In this document: positions 1 to 7,822 of the stretch, one piece after another
How positions within the stretch are numbered: the stretch's first letter is position 1
How the letters are laid out: each line of letters starts with the position of its first letter
NCBI GenBank assembly: GCA_964422415.1
Contig: CAYRBI010000071.1
Location: 1-28,085 of the forward strand
DNA: 28,085 bases
Reading direction: 5' to 3'
Source of the DNA: OLB16 sp964422415
Lineage (GTDB): Bacteria; Hinthialibacterota; Hinthialibacteria; OLB16
The notes under the pieces: model-generated
Databases searched by the model: none
What the model saw: the letters and a program-made list of their open reading frames with translations, nothing else
Told to the model about the DNA's origin: nothing
Program-made: the position numbers and the translations under genes

Positions 1-1176
1 GGGGTGGCGATCTGGTTCTCTATCTCGTTGGCCTCAACCCGTGCCACCTCCGCATTGATTCATACATTCGTCTGGTTCTGGGCCATGGAATGGGTCTTCT
101 TCCTGATCGAGATTGTGGCCGGGTATGCCTACTACTCGACTTGGGACAAGGTCTCCGCCCAGATGCATATAACCCTCGGCTGGATCTATGCCTTCGCGGC
201 CTGGATGAGCCTCTTCATCATCAGCGGTATCTTGGCCTTCATGTTGACATCTGGTGACTGGGTGGAATCACATAATGTCTGGCATGCTTTTTTAAATCCC
301 TCCTTCCTGCCGACCGTCTTGTTGAGAACCGCCTCAAGCCTGGCCATCGCGGGGCTGGCCGGGATCATCTTGGCCAATCTGCCCAGGACCTGGCCGCATG
401 AGGAACGAACCCAACTCATCAACTTCTGCGCTTGGTTCCTGGCTCCGTTGGCCTTCATGCTCCCGGTGGCGGGGTGGTACTTCGCGGTGATTCCCACGCA
501 GTCGATGCAGTATCTCCAGGGCGGCGCAGCTCCCATGATGCTTTTCTTGGCCTTTGGAGTGGCCTCCTCATTTTTAGTGGGATTGTATGCCTTTATCGGT
601 CTCCTCTACTTCAAAAGATCGGTCAATCTCGAGACTGCTTGCCTGTTGTTCGCTATTGCGGTCATCGCCACGGCTTCGATGGAATTTGTCCGCGAGGGAG
701 TGCGTAAGCCCTTTGTGATTTATGACTATCTCTACTCGAATGGGCTGACAATTCCGGAGATTGAGAAGGTGAACCGTGAAGGTGTTCTAGTGAATGCTCC
801 TTGGCATACCCTGGCTTTTGAGGGCGCTCTTCCCCCACATGTTGAAATCGGGCGGATTATGTACCAGGTCCAATGTTCCCAGTGTCATGTACAGGATGGA
901 TTCAACGACCTGAAGCCTTTGATCGCCACATGGAGTAAGGATCTTCTCGCATTCAACCTCGACCGCTTGCATGAACTCAAACCCTTCATGCCGCCACTGG
1001 TGGGAATTCCAATGGAAAGGCAGGCGCTGGCCGATTACCTGTGGGAGTTGAAGACAAATAATTCGTTGGATCAACAAGAGCATGGAGACACCGTGGATTC
1101 CCGCCTTCGCGGGAATGACGATTTGGTCCAGGAAGGGGAGGTTGCCGCTACTCATGAACCTGATCCCCAGTCCTGA
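1..1176 (+). CDS. Cytochrome bd superfamily CydA-like subunit with fused haem c domain (5' partial)
   Basis: Membrane protein with many hydrophobic segments, followed by a soluble C-terminal c-type cytochrome domain. The membrane part resembles CydA of quinol oxidase bd from its third or fourth helix onward: a Glu-bearing helix (FLIE...GYAYYSTWDK), the FLNP...LLRTASS stretch, and REGVRKPF where classical CydA has GRQPW. The haem c motif CSQCH lies at about residues 291-295 counted from the in-frame GTG at position 4, with FMPPLVG downstream as a likely Met axial ligand. The first CydA helices are missing, so the gene very probably starts before the window and that GTG is not trusted. The next gene is a second CydA-like protein, overlapping by 23 bases. 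The last ~25 codons run through a REP-like palindrome (1096-1116), so the C-terminal tail is probably an insertion artefact. Electron donor and oxygen-reductase activity are inferred only. Confidence 0.75.
   Translation, partial: GVAIWFSISLASTRATSALIHTFVWFWAMEWVFFLIEIVAGYAYYSTWDKVSAQMHITLGWIYAFAAWMSLFIISGILAFMLTSGDWVESHNVWHAFLNPSFLPTVLLRTASSLAIAGLAGIILANLPRTWPHEERTQLINFCAWFLAPLAFMLPVAGWYFAVIPTQSMQYLQGGAAPMMLFLAFGVASSFLVGLYAFIGLLYFKRSVNLETACLLFAIAVIATASMEFVREGVRKPFVIYDYLYSNGLTIPEIEKVNREGVLVNAPWHTLAFEGALPPHVEIGRIMYQVQCSQCHVQDGFNDLKPLIATWSKDLLAFNLDRLHELKPFMPPLVGIPMERQALADYLWELKTNNSLDQQEHGDTVDSRLRGNDDLVQEGEVAATHEPDPQS
1096..1116. repeat. REP-like palindromic element inside coding sequence
   Basis: A short palindrome with arms ATTCCCGC and GCGGGAAT around a small loop. 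Together with the bases just after it, it matches the widespread 'CGTCATTCCCGCGAAGG'-type intergenic repeat found in many bacterial genomes. Here it lies inside the 3' end of the first CydA-like gene, encoding SRLRGND in that frame and IPAFAGM in the other open frame. Only one copy was seen in this window. Confidence 0.7.
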
Positions 1177-2281
1177 TCTCCTTGGCCTTCCGGCGCCCGC
1201 CTGGTTCCTAATCACCCTGATGGTGGTGACCCATGCACTGCATTTCGTCTTCATGAATTTTGTTCTGGGTGGATCCTGGTTTTTGGTGTGGGCATCGATG
1301 GGGACGGGGGACTGGAAGAAATCTCTTTCCACTCGCTGTTTGAATATCATGCCGGTGGCGCTCTCCCTGGCAATCACCTTTGGTGTCGCACCGTTGCTTT
1401 TCGTGCAAGTTCTGTATGGGCAATTCTTTTACACCGCCAATGTACTGATGAGTTGGTTTTGGCTGGGTATCCTTGGCTTGGTAATGGCCGCCTTTTACTT
1501 GATATATTTTCTCAAGCCATCGAAGCCAGCCGTGGAGGGGGAGGCTGGGCCTCCTTTTTCATGGCTTTCTCCCAGTGTGAAACTGATCCTCCACCTGGTG
1601 ATCGCGGTTCTGTTCTCCGGAGTGGCGTTTCTCTTCACTACCAACGCCGTCCTCTCGCAACATCCCGAGGTCTGGGCTCAAGCCCGCATGGGCCATGCTA
1701 TTCCTGCGGTCTGGTCTGGCGTGACTCTGGTAGCTCCCCGTTTCCTGCACAATGTAGTCGGCACTCTGGTGATTACCGGATTGTGGGTGATGTGGATCTC
1801 AGTACTGCGTGGCCAGGGGGAGGAAATCGAGAAGGGAGCGCGTGTGGGAGTCCAGCTAGCCCTGGTGGCCACCATCATCCAGATGCTCCTCGGTCTGTGG
1901 TATGTGTTCAGTCTTCCCTGGGATGTTCTTAAAGGGATCATGACCTTCCACTCGCTGGTGACCTTCAGTCTGTTCGTGGGATTGGTTCTCGCGGTGGGGC
2001 TGGCCGTACACCTTTATTATCTGTGGCGGGATCCCTTGAATGCCCGTTACCGTTGGATTGCCAGTGGCTTGGGGGCGGGGGTACTTCTGTTCATGTGCCT
2101 CACCAACCAGGGCTTGCGTCAGGATCTCCTGGCCAAATACTTCACCATCTCCCAGTGGGAAGTGCAGACCCAGTGGGGACCTGTGGCGTTGTTCCTCATT
2201 CTCTTTCTAGCCGGGGTGGGGACTGTGCTCTGGATCGCGAAGATCGTCTGGTTTGCCCATTCCGTGGATTCCGTTGAATGA
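1154..2281 (+). CDS. Second CydA-like multi-helix membrane subunit
   Basis: A 375-residue polytopic membrane protein with about eight or nine hydrophobic helices. Its N-terminus resembles that of CydA: THALHF at residues 26-31 offers His27 and His30 near the position of the CydA high-spin haem ligand, and GVAPLLFVQVLYG resembles the CydA stretch LGVATGLTMEFQFG. It has no soluble haem c motif. A longer frame starts at 1082, but its extra residues are only a translation of the REP-like palindrome, so ATG 1154 is chosen. A purine-rich AGGAAGGGGAGG lies upstream, about 12 bases before the ATG. Two adjacent CydA-like subunits recall the CydA/CydA' arrangement known in the bd superfamily. No CydB is visible downstream, where murJ follows. 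The role is probably a heterodimeric bd-like oxidase with the preceding protein. Confidence 0.7.
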   Translation: MNLIPSPDLLGLPAPAWFLITLMVVTHALHFVFMNFVLGGSWFLVWASMGTGDWKKSLSTRCLNIMPVALSLAITFGVAPLLFVQVLYGQFFYTANVLMSWFWLGILGLVMAAFYLIYFLKPSKPAVEGEAGPPFSWLSPSVKLILHLVIAVLFSGVAFLFTTNAVLSQHPEVWAQARMGHAIPAVWSGVTLVAPRFLHNVVGTLVITGLWVMWISVLRGQGEEIEKGARVGVQLALVATIIQMLLGLWYVFSLPWDVLKGIMTFHSLVTFSLFVGLVLAVGLAVHLYYLWRDPLNARYRWIASGLGAGVLLFMCLTNQGLRQDLLAKYFTISQWEVQTQWGPVALFLILFLAGVGTVLWIAKIVWFAHSVDSVE

Positions 2282-2311
2282 TCCGGTTGTGTTCCTCCTG
2301 GTTGAACTTGT

Positions 2312-3937
2312 ATGAGTGAAAAGCGCAAGGTTCTCCGGGCGGCGGGGATTGTGGGTGCCTTTACTCTCCTTTCTCGTTTCACGGGTCTGTTCCGCGATAT
2401 GGTCTTGGCCGCGCTGTTTGGCGCTTCGCGCATGGCCGATACCTTCAACACTGCCTTTGAGCTGGTGAACCAGGTCCGCCGTGTTCTGGGGGAGGGGGCC
2501 CTTTCCTCTTTCATCGTGCCCATCTTCACCGAATGCCGGCATGACAACGAGAGGGAGGGATGGCGTTTTTTCAACCGCGCGTTGAACTTCTTGGCTCTCA
2601 TCGCGCTATTCATCACCTTGGCTGGAATGTTCTTCTCGAATGAGGTCTTCCTGGCCTGTGGTGGCGTGGCCCTTCGTAAACTGTCGCGGGAGGGCAGCCT
2701 TGCTCCAGCGGAGGCGGAAAGGTTTCTCGCTATTGGCTCATCGATGACACGCCTTATGTTCCCCTATGTCATCGGGATCACCCTGGTCGCTTTGTTCATG
2801 GGGGTGTGTCATGCGCTCCGCTCTTTCACCGCTCCCTCGCTCGGGTCGGTTATTCTCAACCTTACGATGATCGTGGCCGGTGGGCTTGCGATCTTCCTGA
2901 AGACCGCGGATGAGAGAGCCGCGAATTGGCTTTGTTGGGCGGTCCTCGCGGGTGTCTTGTTGCGGATCGCCCTCATGTTTCCCGTCCTGTGGCGTCATGG
3001 CTGGCGTTGGGAGCCGTTGTTCTCGGTCCGGGATCCCTATCTCCGCCGGCTTCTGGGAATGTTGGGACTGGGCATGCTCGGTTTGTTCCTGACCATGATC
3101 AGCGTTCCCGTGACAAACTTCTTCGCTTTATATCTGGGGGAGGGGATAAAAACGAACATCACCTATGCCAACCGCTTGATTCAACTGCCCATGGCGTTGA
3201 CGGCCACGGCGGTGGCGACAGCCCTCTTACCCCAGCTCACCCAGTTCCTGCTTGAGCAACGCTTTGCCCAGCTCCGCGACATGATGGCCTTCATCAAACG
3301 TCTCGAGATCGTCTGCATCGTCCCGGCGGTTGTGGGATTGATCTTCTTGGGGTATCCAATTACCCAGGTGACCTTTGAACATGGGAAGTTCAATTCCGAG
3401 GATACCTGGGGAACCTATCTGGCCCTTCTGGCTTATGCGCCTGGCCTCTTGCCCCAGGGCTGGATCCGTCTCCTGCAACCGCTCTACTACGCCCGCAAGG
3501 ATATGGTAACCCCACTGATCTCGGGCGTGGTGTCGGTGGTGGTCAGTATCATCTTGAATTGGTTTTTCGCCTTTCATACTTCTCTAGCTCAGGTGGGCTT
3601 GGGACTGTCCAGCACCATTGCTGGTTTTGCCAGCTATGCTGTACTCGCCCGGTTGATGCACTCCGCGCTGAAAACAGAGGCCGGTGAGAATCCCCGCTTA
3701 GGGGAGACTCTGTGGAAATCCTCCTTGGCCGCCCTGATTTCTTGCGGCCTGGGTGCGGGTCTGTATGCCGGGTGGGTGTTCACTTGGGGGACTCCCCTGG
3801 GAACCATTCGAAGGATGGCGTTGCTGTCGCCAGTGCTGTTACTCGTTGTGGTGGTTTATTTCGTGCTGATTCATGTCCTGCGCGTGCCTGATTCGAAGCG
3901 GGCGCTTCAGATGATCCGGGACAAGATCAGACGGTAA
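2312..3937 (+). CDS. murJ: Lipid II flippase MurJ (MviN family)
   Basis: A 541-residue inner-membrane protein of the MOP exporter superfamily that flips the peptidoglycan precursor lipid II to the periplasmic face. The N-terminal signature is clear: LLSRFTGLFRDMVLAALFG, then ADTFNTAF and GEGALSSFIVPIF. Arg22, Arg28, Asp43 and Arg56 line up with the functionally important E. coli MurJ residues Arg18, Arg24, Asp39 and Arg52, each offset by four. Length and the roughly 14 hydrophobic segments are normal for the family. It starts 30 bases after the CydA-like gene with no obvious Shine-Dalgarno sequence. It may be read from the upstream genes, though the functions are unrelated. It ends just before a strong hairpin shared with the convergent gene. 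Confidence 0.96.
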   Translation: MSEKRKVLRAAGIVGAFTLLSRFTGLFRDMVLAALFGASRMADTFNTAFELVNQVRRVLGEGALSSFIVPIFTECRHDNEREGWRFFNRALNFLALIALFITLAGMFFSNEVFLACGGVALRKLSREGSLAPAEAERFLAIGSSMTRLMFPYVIGITLVALFMGVCHALRSFTAPSLGSVILNLTMIVAGGLAIFLKTADERAANWLCWAVLAGVLLRIALMFPVLWRHGWRWEPLFSVRDPYLRRLLGMLGLGMLGLFLTMISVPVTNFFALYLGEGIKTNITYANRLIQLPMALTATAVATALLPQLTQFLLEQRFAQLRDMMAFIKRLEIVCIVPAVVGLIFLGYPITQVTFEHGKFNSEDTWGTYLALLAYAPGLLPQGWIRLLQPLYYARKDMVTPLISGVVSVVVSIILNWFFAFHTSLAQVGLGLSSTIAGFASYAVLARLMHSALKTEAGENPRLGETLWKSSLAALISCGLGAGLYAGWVFTWGTPLGTIRRMALLSPVLLLVVVVYFVLIHVLRVPDSKRALQMIRDKIRR

Positions 3938-3955
3938 GAACAGTAAGGAAGGTGG

Positions 3956-4012
3956 GTGGAAAAAGGCCCGCTGGAACGAAATCGAAATCTCGTTCCAGCG
4001 GTATTCTTTTTT
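3956..4012. terminator. Bidirectional intrinsic terminator between convergent genes
   Basis: A perfect 12-bp stem, CCGCTGGAACGA (3968-3979) with TCGTTCCAGCGG (3990-4001), and a 10-base loop. On the plus strand it is followed by a T-rich run (TATTCTTTTTTC), ending murJ. On the minus strand it is followed by CCTTTTTCC, ending the convergent secreted-protein gene. The A/T tracts on both sides make it a good two-way terminator. Confidence 0.88.
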
Positions 4013-4024
4013 CAGAGTCAGTTC

Positions 4025-6424
4025 TTAGTACTGTGCCCAGTCAGTCACGCTGAGGGGCGTGATGGTGACAGGGGCGGTTTCGATGCTGTTACCTTGTTCG
4101 ATGCCGTCGAACGCGGTCACCACGCAGGTGAGGGTGTCATCCGCCGCATAACTGAGAGCAGTCAACTTCGGATTCGTTGCTCCAGCGATCACGGTTCCAT
4201 TCTTCTTCCACTGATAGAGATAGCCCTCGCCATCGTTGTCTCCATCAGTCCAGCCAGCGGTGGTGATGATCAAGATATCGCCATTCTCGGGAGCGGCGGG
4301 GGAGATAGCGGCCTCGGTGAAAGCCGGCGCCTGGTTGCGGATGATCTGTACATCATCGATCAAGTAAGCCCCGATCCTCTGGGCGTTGGATCCATCGGAA
4401 ATCCGGAAACCGAGATTGATGTAACGGGCGTTAGCTTCAGCGGTGAAGACGTATGTAAAGGACTCATACGCACTCGTGCCAGGATTGAAGGCTAAGAGGG
4501 TGTGCTCGAATTCGCCACCCAGATAGGCTTGATTGGAATCGAACTGGGCGATGCTGAGCTTGGGACGGACATCCTCCGCGCCGGAGATCTTCTTGGCCGA
4601 GTAGCGCACAGTCAGGGTCTCGCCACCTTTGACAATGATCTTCTCGTCATTGATGTCGATACCACCATCAGAGCATCCCTCGCCCTCTACCAGACGTTCG
4701 AGACGGGCAGCATATTTGCCAGAGTTTTTGTCGGTGCTGATCTCCGCGGTGAACTCGCCCGCGTTGACACTGAAGTGACGCCAGTTCAACAGGCTGGTGG
4801 AGGAATTTTCAAAACCACCATTCAACATACGATCCATCCGCGTGACATCATACATGCGGACATTGTCCAGGAAGGCGGAGCGCTCGGCATTACCAGCGCG
4901 GAAATCCATGCGGATGCTGCCCGAACCATTGGTTCCAGAACTTGCGCGTACACCCATGGTCTGGAATTCCTCGCCCGGATCGATTTGTAAATCGTCCTGG
5001 ATGGTGCCCTCTCCACCGAGGATCTGGGAAGTGAAGTAGAAGAGGTCGGAACCGGTGAAGACGCCCCCATCCTTCGCATCCACGAAGGCATTGTAGGGAC
5101 GGTCATCGGGAGGAAGTTGAATACGGGATACGCCGGGCCAGTCACGATCCAAGGCGGAGTCGCCACCCTCGGCATATTGACGGACCAGCTCGATGCCAAC
5201 CTTGCCATCCGAAGCGGCGGCGGTACGTGCGGTCGCACTACCCAATGCCTCGCCGACAGCAAAGAAACGCCAGCCATCCGCAACACCAAAACTCTCAATG
5301 ACATAGTCCGCCGGGAGTGTCTCAAAGCTATTGTTGCTCACGATGTTATCGGTGTGGTTAAGAGCCACATCATCCAACAAATAGGCGCCGATGTGGCGGT
5401 CTGAACCACTACTGTTGGAGACCACGAAGGTGAGGGAGACAAAATAGGTGTCAGTGGCGAGTCCCACGATTTGGTTGTAATGACGGTATTCCGTCGTGAC
5501 TGGGCTGTTGTTGTACCAGTATGCCTCTCTGAGGAAACCCTGGTTTTGGTCGAACTGGACGATCTTTGTACCAACACGTAAGGCGTCATCTCCAGAGACC
5601 TTTTTGACCCAATAGCTGGACTCAACGAATTCTCCGGGAACGACCGCGACCTTGTCATCCCACAAATCCAACGCCGCGTCATTGGTTTCAAAATCGTTGG
5701 TTCTCTCAATCCGGGCGGCGCGGCTGCCGGTGTGGGCATCGGCATCCAGAGTGACAAGTAATTCGCCCGCATTGAGGCTGTAATAGCGCCAGTTCAAGAA
5801 CTGAGAAGCGGAGTTTTCAAAGCCACCATTGATCACCCGGTTGCCCGAATAGGTCACGTCATACAGCTGGACATCGTCCAGATACACCGAACTATCCGAT
5901 GCCGGGATGTCCATGCGGATACTGATCGAGCCGAGGTTGTCGGAAAGTGCGCTCAGTCCGATGGTCTCAAAGTCATCCGAGGGATCGTAGCCCTTACCCC
6001 TGTTCATGCTGGTGGTTTGGAACTGCATCGCCAGCGCGAGAGAGGAGGTTCCGAGGCTGCCATTCTTGGCATCCACCATGGCCTTGTAGACCCGCTGGGC
6101 CTTCGGAATGATTTCGCGGCCACCATCGCAATCTTTGTCCAGGGCGCTATCACCGCCCTCGGCATAGCCACGGCTCAACTCGATACCCACTGCGCCATCG
6201 GTAGCCGCCGCGGTACTGACCACGGCCGAACCAGTCGCATCGCCGACCGCGAAAAACCGCCAGGCCGACATGGAATACGCCCCCTCATTGTCGGGGAAAG
6301 ATGTCCCCGCTGGGTCAAGCTCAAAACTGCCATTTGTAATCAAGTTCTGTGCGGATGACAGATCCGCCGTGAAGAAAACCGCCAAAACAACCATAATTGC
6401 CAAGATAACATTCGATTTCCGCAT
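4025..6424 (-). CDS. Secreted protein with four CBM-like beta-sandwich modules (A-B-A-B) and an Ig-like end
   Basis: A 799-residue exported protein. ATG 6424 is chosen over the ATG 18 bases upstream because AAGGAG (6431-6436) sits just before it. A signal peptide ends near SSAQ (residues 23-26). Four modules follow, each opening with an NGSFE/NGGFEN-type motif typical of carbohydrate-binding modules such as CBM4/9. The first and third share WRFFAVG, GIEL and YAEGGDSALD; the second and fourth share INGGFEN or LNGGFEN, NWRYYS or NWRHFS, NAGE and IGAYL. The architecture therefore looks like a duplicated pair. An Ig-like domain (QAPAFTEAAISPA...) follows, and the protein ends in SVTDWAQY. No catalytic domain is visible, so a binding or adhesion role is inferred. 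It lies 71 bases downstream of the LacI-family gene on the same strand and may be co-transcribed with it. The ligand is unknown. Confidence 0.85.
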   Translation of the reverse strand: MRKSNVILAIMVVLAVFFTADLSSAQNLITNGSFELDPAGTSFPDNEGAYSMSAWRFFAVGDATGSAVVSTAAATDGAVGIELSRGYAEGGDSALDKDCDGGREIIPKAQRVYKAMVDAKNGSLGTSSLALAMQFQTTSMNRGKGYDPSDDFETIGLSALSDNLGSISIRMDIPASDSSVYLDDVQLYDVTYSGNRVINGGFENSASQFLNWRYYSLNAGELLVTLDADAHTGSRAARIERTNDFETNDAALDLWDDKVAVVPGEFVESSYWVKKVSGDDALRVGTKIVQFDQNQGFLREAYWYNNSPVTTEYRHYNQIVGLATDTYFVSLTFVVSNSSGSDRHIGAYLLDDVALNHTDNIVSNNSFETLPADYVIESFGVADGWRFFAVGEALGSATARTAAASDGKVGIELVRQYAEGGDSALDRDWPGVSRIQLPPDDRPYNAFVDAKDGGVFTGSDLFYFTSQILGGEGTIQDDLQIDPGEEFQTMGVRASSGTNGSGSIRMDFRAGNAERSAFLDNVRMYDVTRMDRMLNGGFENSSTSLLNWRHFSVNAGEFTAEISTDKNSGKYAARLERLVEGEGCSDGGIDINDEKIIVKGGETLTVRYSAKKISGAEDVRPKLSIAQFDSNQAYLGGEFEHTLLAFNPGTSAYESFTYVFTAEANARYINLGFRISDGSNAQRIGAYLIDDVQIIRNQAPAFTEAAISPAAPENGDILIITTAGWTDGDNDGEGYLYQWKKNGTVIAGATNPKLTALSYAADDTLTCVVTAFDGIEQGNSIETAPVTITPLSVTDWAQY

Positions 6425-6495
6425 AACAAACTCCTTTCTCATTCAGACCTCTATTCCACCCACCACCGCACTCGGGGAGGTGAACGAGGGCACTG

Positions 6496-7572
6496 TTAAA
6501 CTTTTCTAGTAACCTCCCTTCCAGATCGTTTTTTCTCAGTCACGCACACTGGACCGGTGGACTCACGAATGACCAACTCTTGTGGTACGGAGAAGACTTT
6601 GGGCGGGCCGCCCGGATTTTCGATCCGTTCCACCAAGGTATTCAATGCGAGAAGGATGACCGTTTCATCTTGTGGCCGGCATACTGTCATCGAGGGGATC
6701 AGGTGTTTCACCCACCCGGGATCATCAAAAGAGGCCACCGAGACATCCTCTGGAATTTTCAAACCCATCTCCGCGAGGGGCCGGTAGAGCTCCAGGCTAA
6801 CTTCACAGTTGATTGGGATGAGTGCGGTTGGGGGTTGGGAGGCGGTGAACCAGTTCTTCAGGCAGGTCCGGCAAGTAGTTTTATCATAGCTGGAGACTCT
6901 CAGTACAGGTTCGGTGATGGGATTGTCCGCGCTCAATAGTCCTGCCTCGACCAATGCCTTTTGAACACCCTCCAACCGTTCCCGGGCTGGACGGTTCTGG
7001 GGAAAAAAATCCACCACTCCAAAACGGGTGTGCCCAAGTTCCAGGAGGTGTTTGGTCAAACGCGCGGCGGACCCCACCTCCTCGGTGTAAACACAATCGA
7101 AGCCATACCCCTCAACACTCCCAATCAGGACAAAGGGGAAGCGTTTGAGCTTGAGTTTTAAGAAATAGTCGTAGTTATCCTGCGAAATCCAGTCCGAAAC
7201 TGGGAATACCACTAAGCCTTCCGCCTGATGTTGGAGCATGATGTTGATATTATCACGCTCGCGTAAAGGATTGACTTGTGACTCGGTGACTAGGATCTGA
7301 TAGCCCCGCTCGGCGCAAAAAGACTCCATTCGTCCGAGGAACTCTACATACCAGGGGTTGTGAAGATCGGAGGCCACTAAGCCGATCAGGTGGGTTTTCT
7401 GACGGACCAGGCTTTGGGCGTTACGATTGGGTTGATATCCCAGGCTCTCAGCCAGTTGAACAATACGTTCACGGGTTTCTGGGGTGACGCCTGGCTTGTT
7501 CCCCATAGCCCGCGACACGGTCGCCACCGAAGTGTTCGTCATGCGCGCCAGATCACGGATGGTTAGGGTCAT
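6496..7572 (-). CDS. LacI-family transcriptional repressor
   Basis: A 358-residue regulator with an N-terminal LacI-type helix-turn-helix (TIRDLARMTNTSVATVSRAM, about residues 4-23), a hinge helix region ending near NRNAQSLV, and a periplasmic-binding-protein-like effector domain (THLIGLVASDLHNPWY onward). The DNA-binding sequence is orthodox, with VATVSRA in the recognition helix. ATG 7572 places the helix-turn-helix right at the start; an in-frame ATG at 7599 would add nine residues and cannot be excluded. Upstream is TTGACA (7633-7628) with a 17-base spacer to TAGTCT (7610-7605), and the spacer is itself a LacI-type operator. Autorepression is therefore likely. The effector is unknown, probably a sugar. 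The divergent prepilin-like gene is the other likely target. Confidence 0.92.
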   Translation of the reverse strand: MTLTIRDLARMTNTSVATVSRAMGNKPGVTPETRERIVQLAESLGYQPNRNAQSLVRQKTHLIGLVASDLHNPWYVEFLGRMESFCAERGYQILVTESQVNPLRERDNINIMLQHQAEGLVVFPVSDWISQDNYDYFLKLKLKRFPFVLIGSVEGYGFDCVYTEEVGSAARLTKHLLELGHTRFGVVDFFPQNRPARERLEGVQKALVEAGLLSADNPITEPVLRVSSYDKTTCRTCLKNWFTASQPPTALIPINCEVSLELYRPLAEMGLKIPEDVSVASFDDPGWVKHLIPSMTVCRPQDETVILLALNTLVERIENPGGPPKVFSVPQELVIRESTGPVCVTEKKRSGREVTRKV

Positions 7573-7604
7573 GATTTCTCTCTTTGGGGGTACCAGCATG
7601 AAAC

Positions 7605-7633
7605 AGACTATGTAAACGTTTCCATTATGTCAA
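7605..7633 (-). promoter_or_regulatory. Candidate promoter of the LacI-family gene with embedded operator
   Basis: On the minus strand a perfect -35 TTGACA (7633-7628) is followed by 17 bases and a weak -10 TAGTCT (7610-7605). The spacer holds TGGAAACGTTTACA (7624-7611), which matches the LacI/CcpA-type consensus TGNAANCGNTNNCA at every fixed position in plus-strand orientation. A repressor bound there would block RNA polymerase. Confidence 0.6.
7611..7624. promoter_or_regulatory. LacI-type operator O1
   Basis: TGTAAACGTTTCCA, centred on AACGTT, is a full match to TGNAANCGNTNNCA. It sits in the -35/-10 spacer of the repressor's own candidate promoter. Confidence 0.65.
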
Positions 7634-7721
7634 GATAGAATTTTCAACCAAACCACTGGTAATTCACTTAAGTCTTTGTTTTTCAGGCAATATCTTTTTT
7701 TCTCCTACCAGGAGGGACCTC

Positions 7722-7750
7722 TTGGAAACGTTCCCCATAAACGGTATGCT
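7722..7750 (+). promoter_or_regulatory. Candidate promoter of the prepilin-like gene
   Basis: TTGGAA (7722-7727), a 17-base spacer, then TATGCT (7745-7750); each hexamer has four of six consensus bases. The -35 box overlaps operator O2, and operator O3 begins about 10 bases after the -10 box, near the expected transcription start. The coding start is 72 bases further on. Confidence 0.45.
7723..7736. promoter_or_regulatory. LacI-type operator O2
   Basis: TGGAAACGTTCCCC matches TGNAANCGNTNNCA except at the final base. It overlaps the candidate -35 box of the prepilin-like gene. Confidence 0.55.
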
Positions 7751-7760
7751 CCATTCAAGA

Positions 7761-7774
7761 TGTAAACCTTTCCA
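7761..7774. promoter_or_regulatory. LacI-type operator O3
   Basis: TGTAAACCTTTCCA differs from O1 by one base, CG to CC at the centre. It lies just downstream of the candidate transcription start of the prepilin-like gene, 38 bases start-to-start from O2. Confidence 0.5.
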
Positions 7775-7822
7775 CAGGTTTTTAACCTTGAAATGCTTTG
7801 CCACCAGGAAGGAGATCCATGC

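Noticed and set aside
1082..1153. Longer N-terminus for the second CydA-like gene
   Set aside because: The extra residues are only a translation of the REP-like palindrome and do not resemble a CydA N-terminus; ATG 1154 gives the expected first helix.
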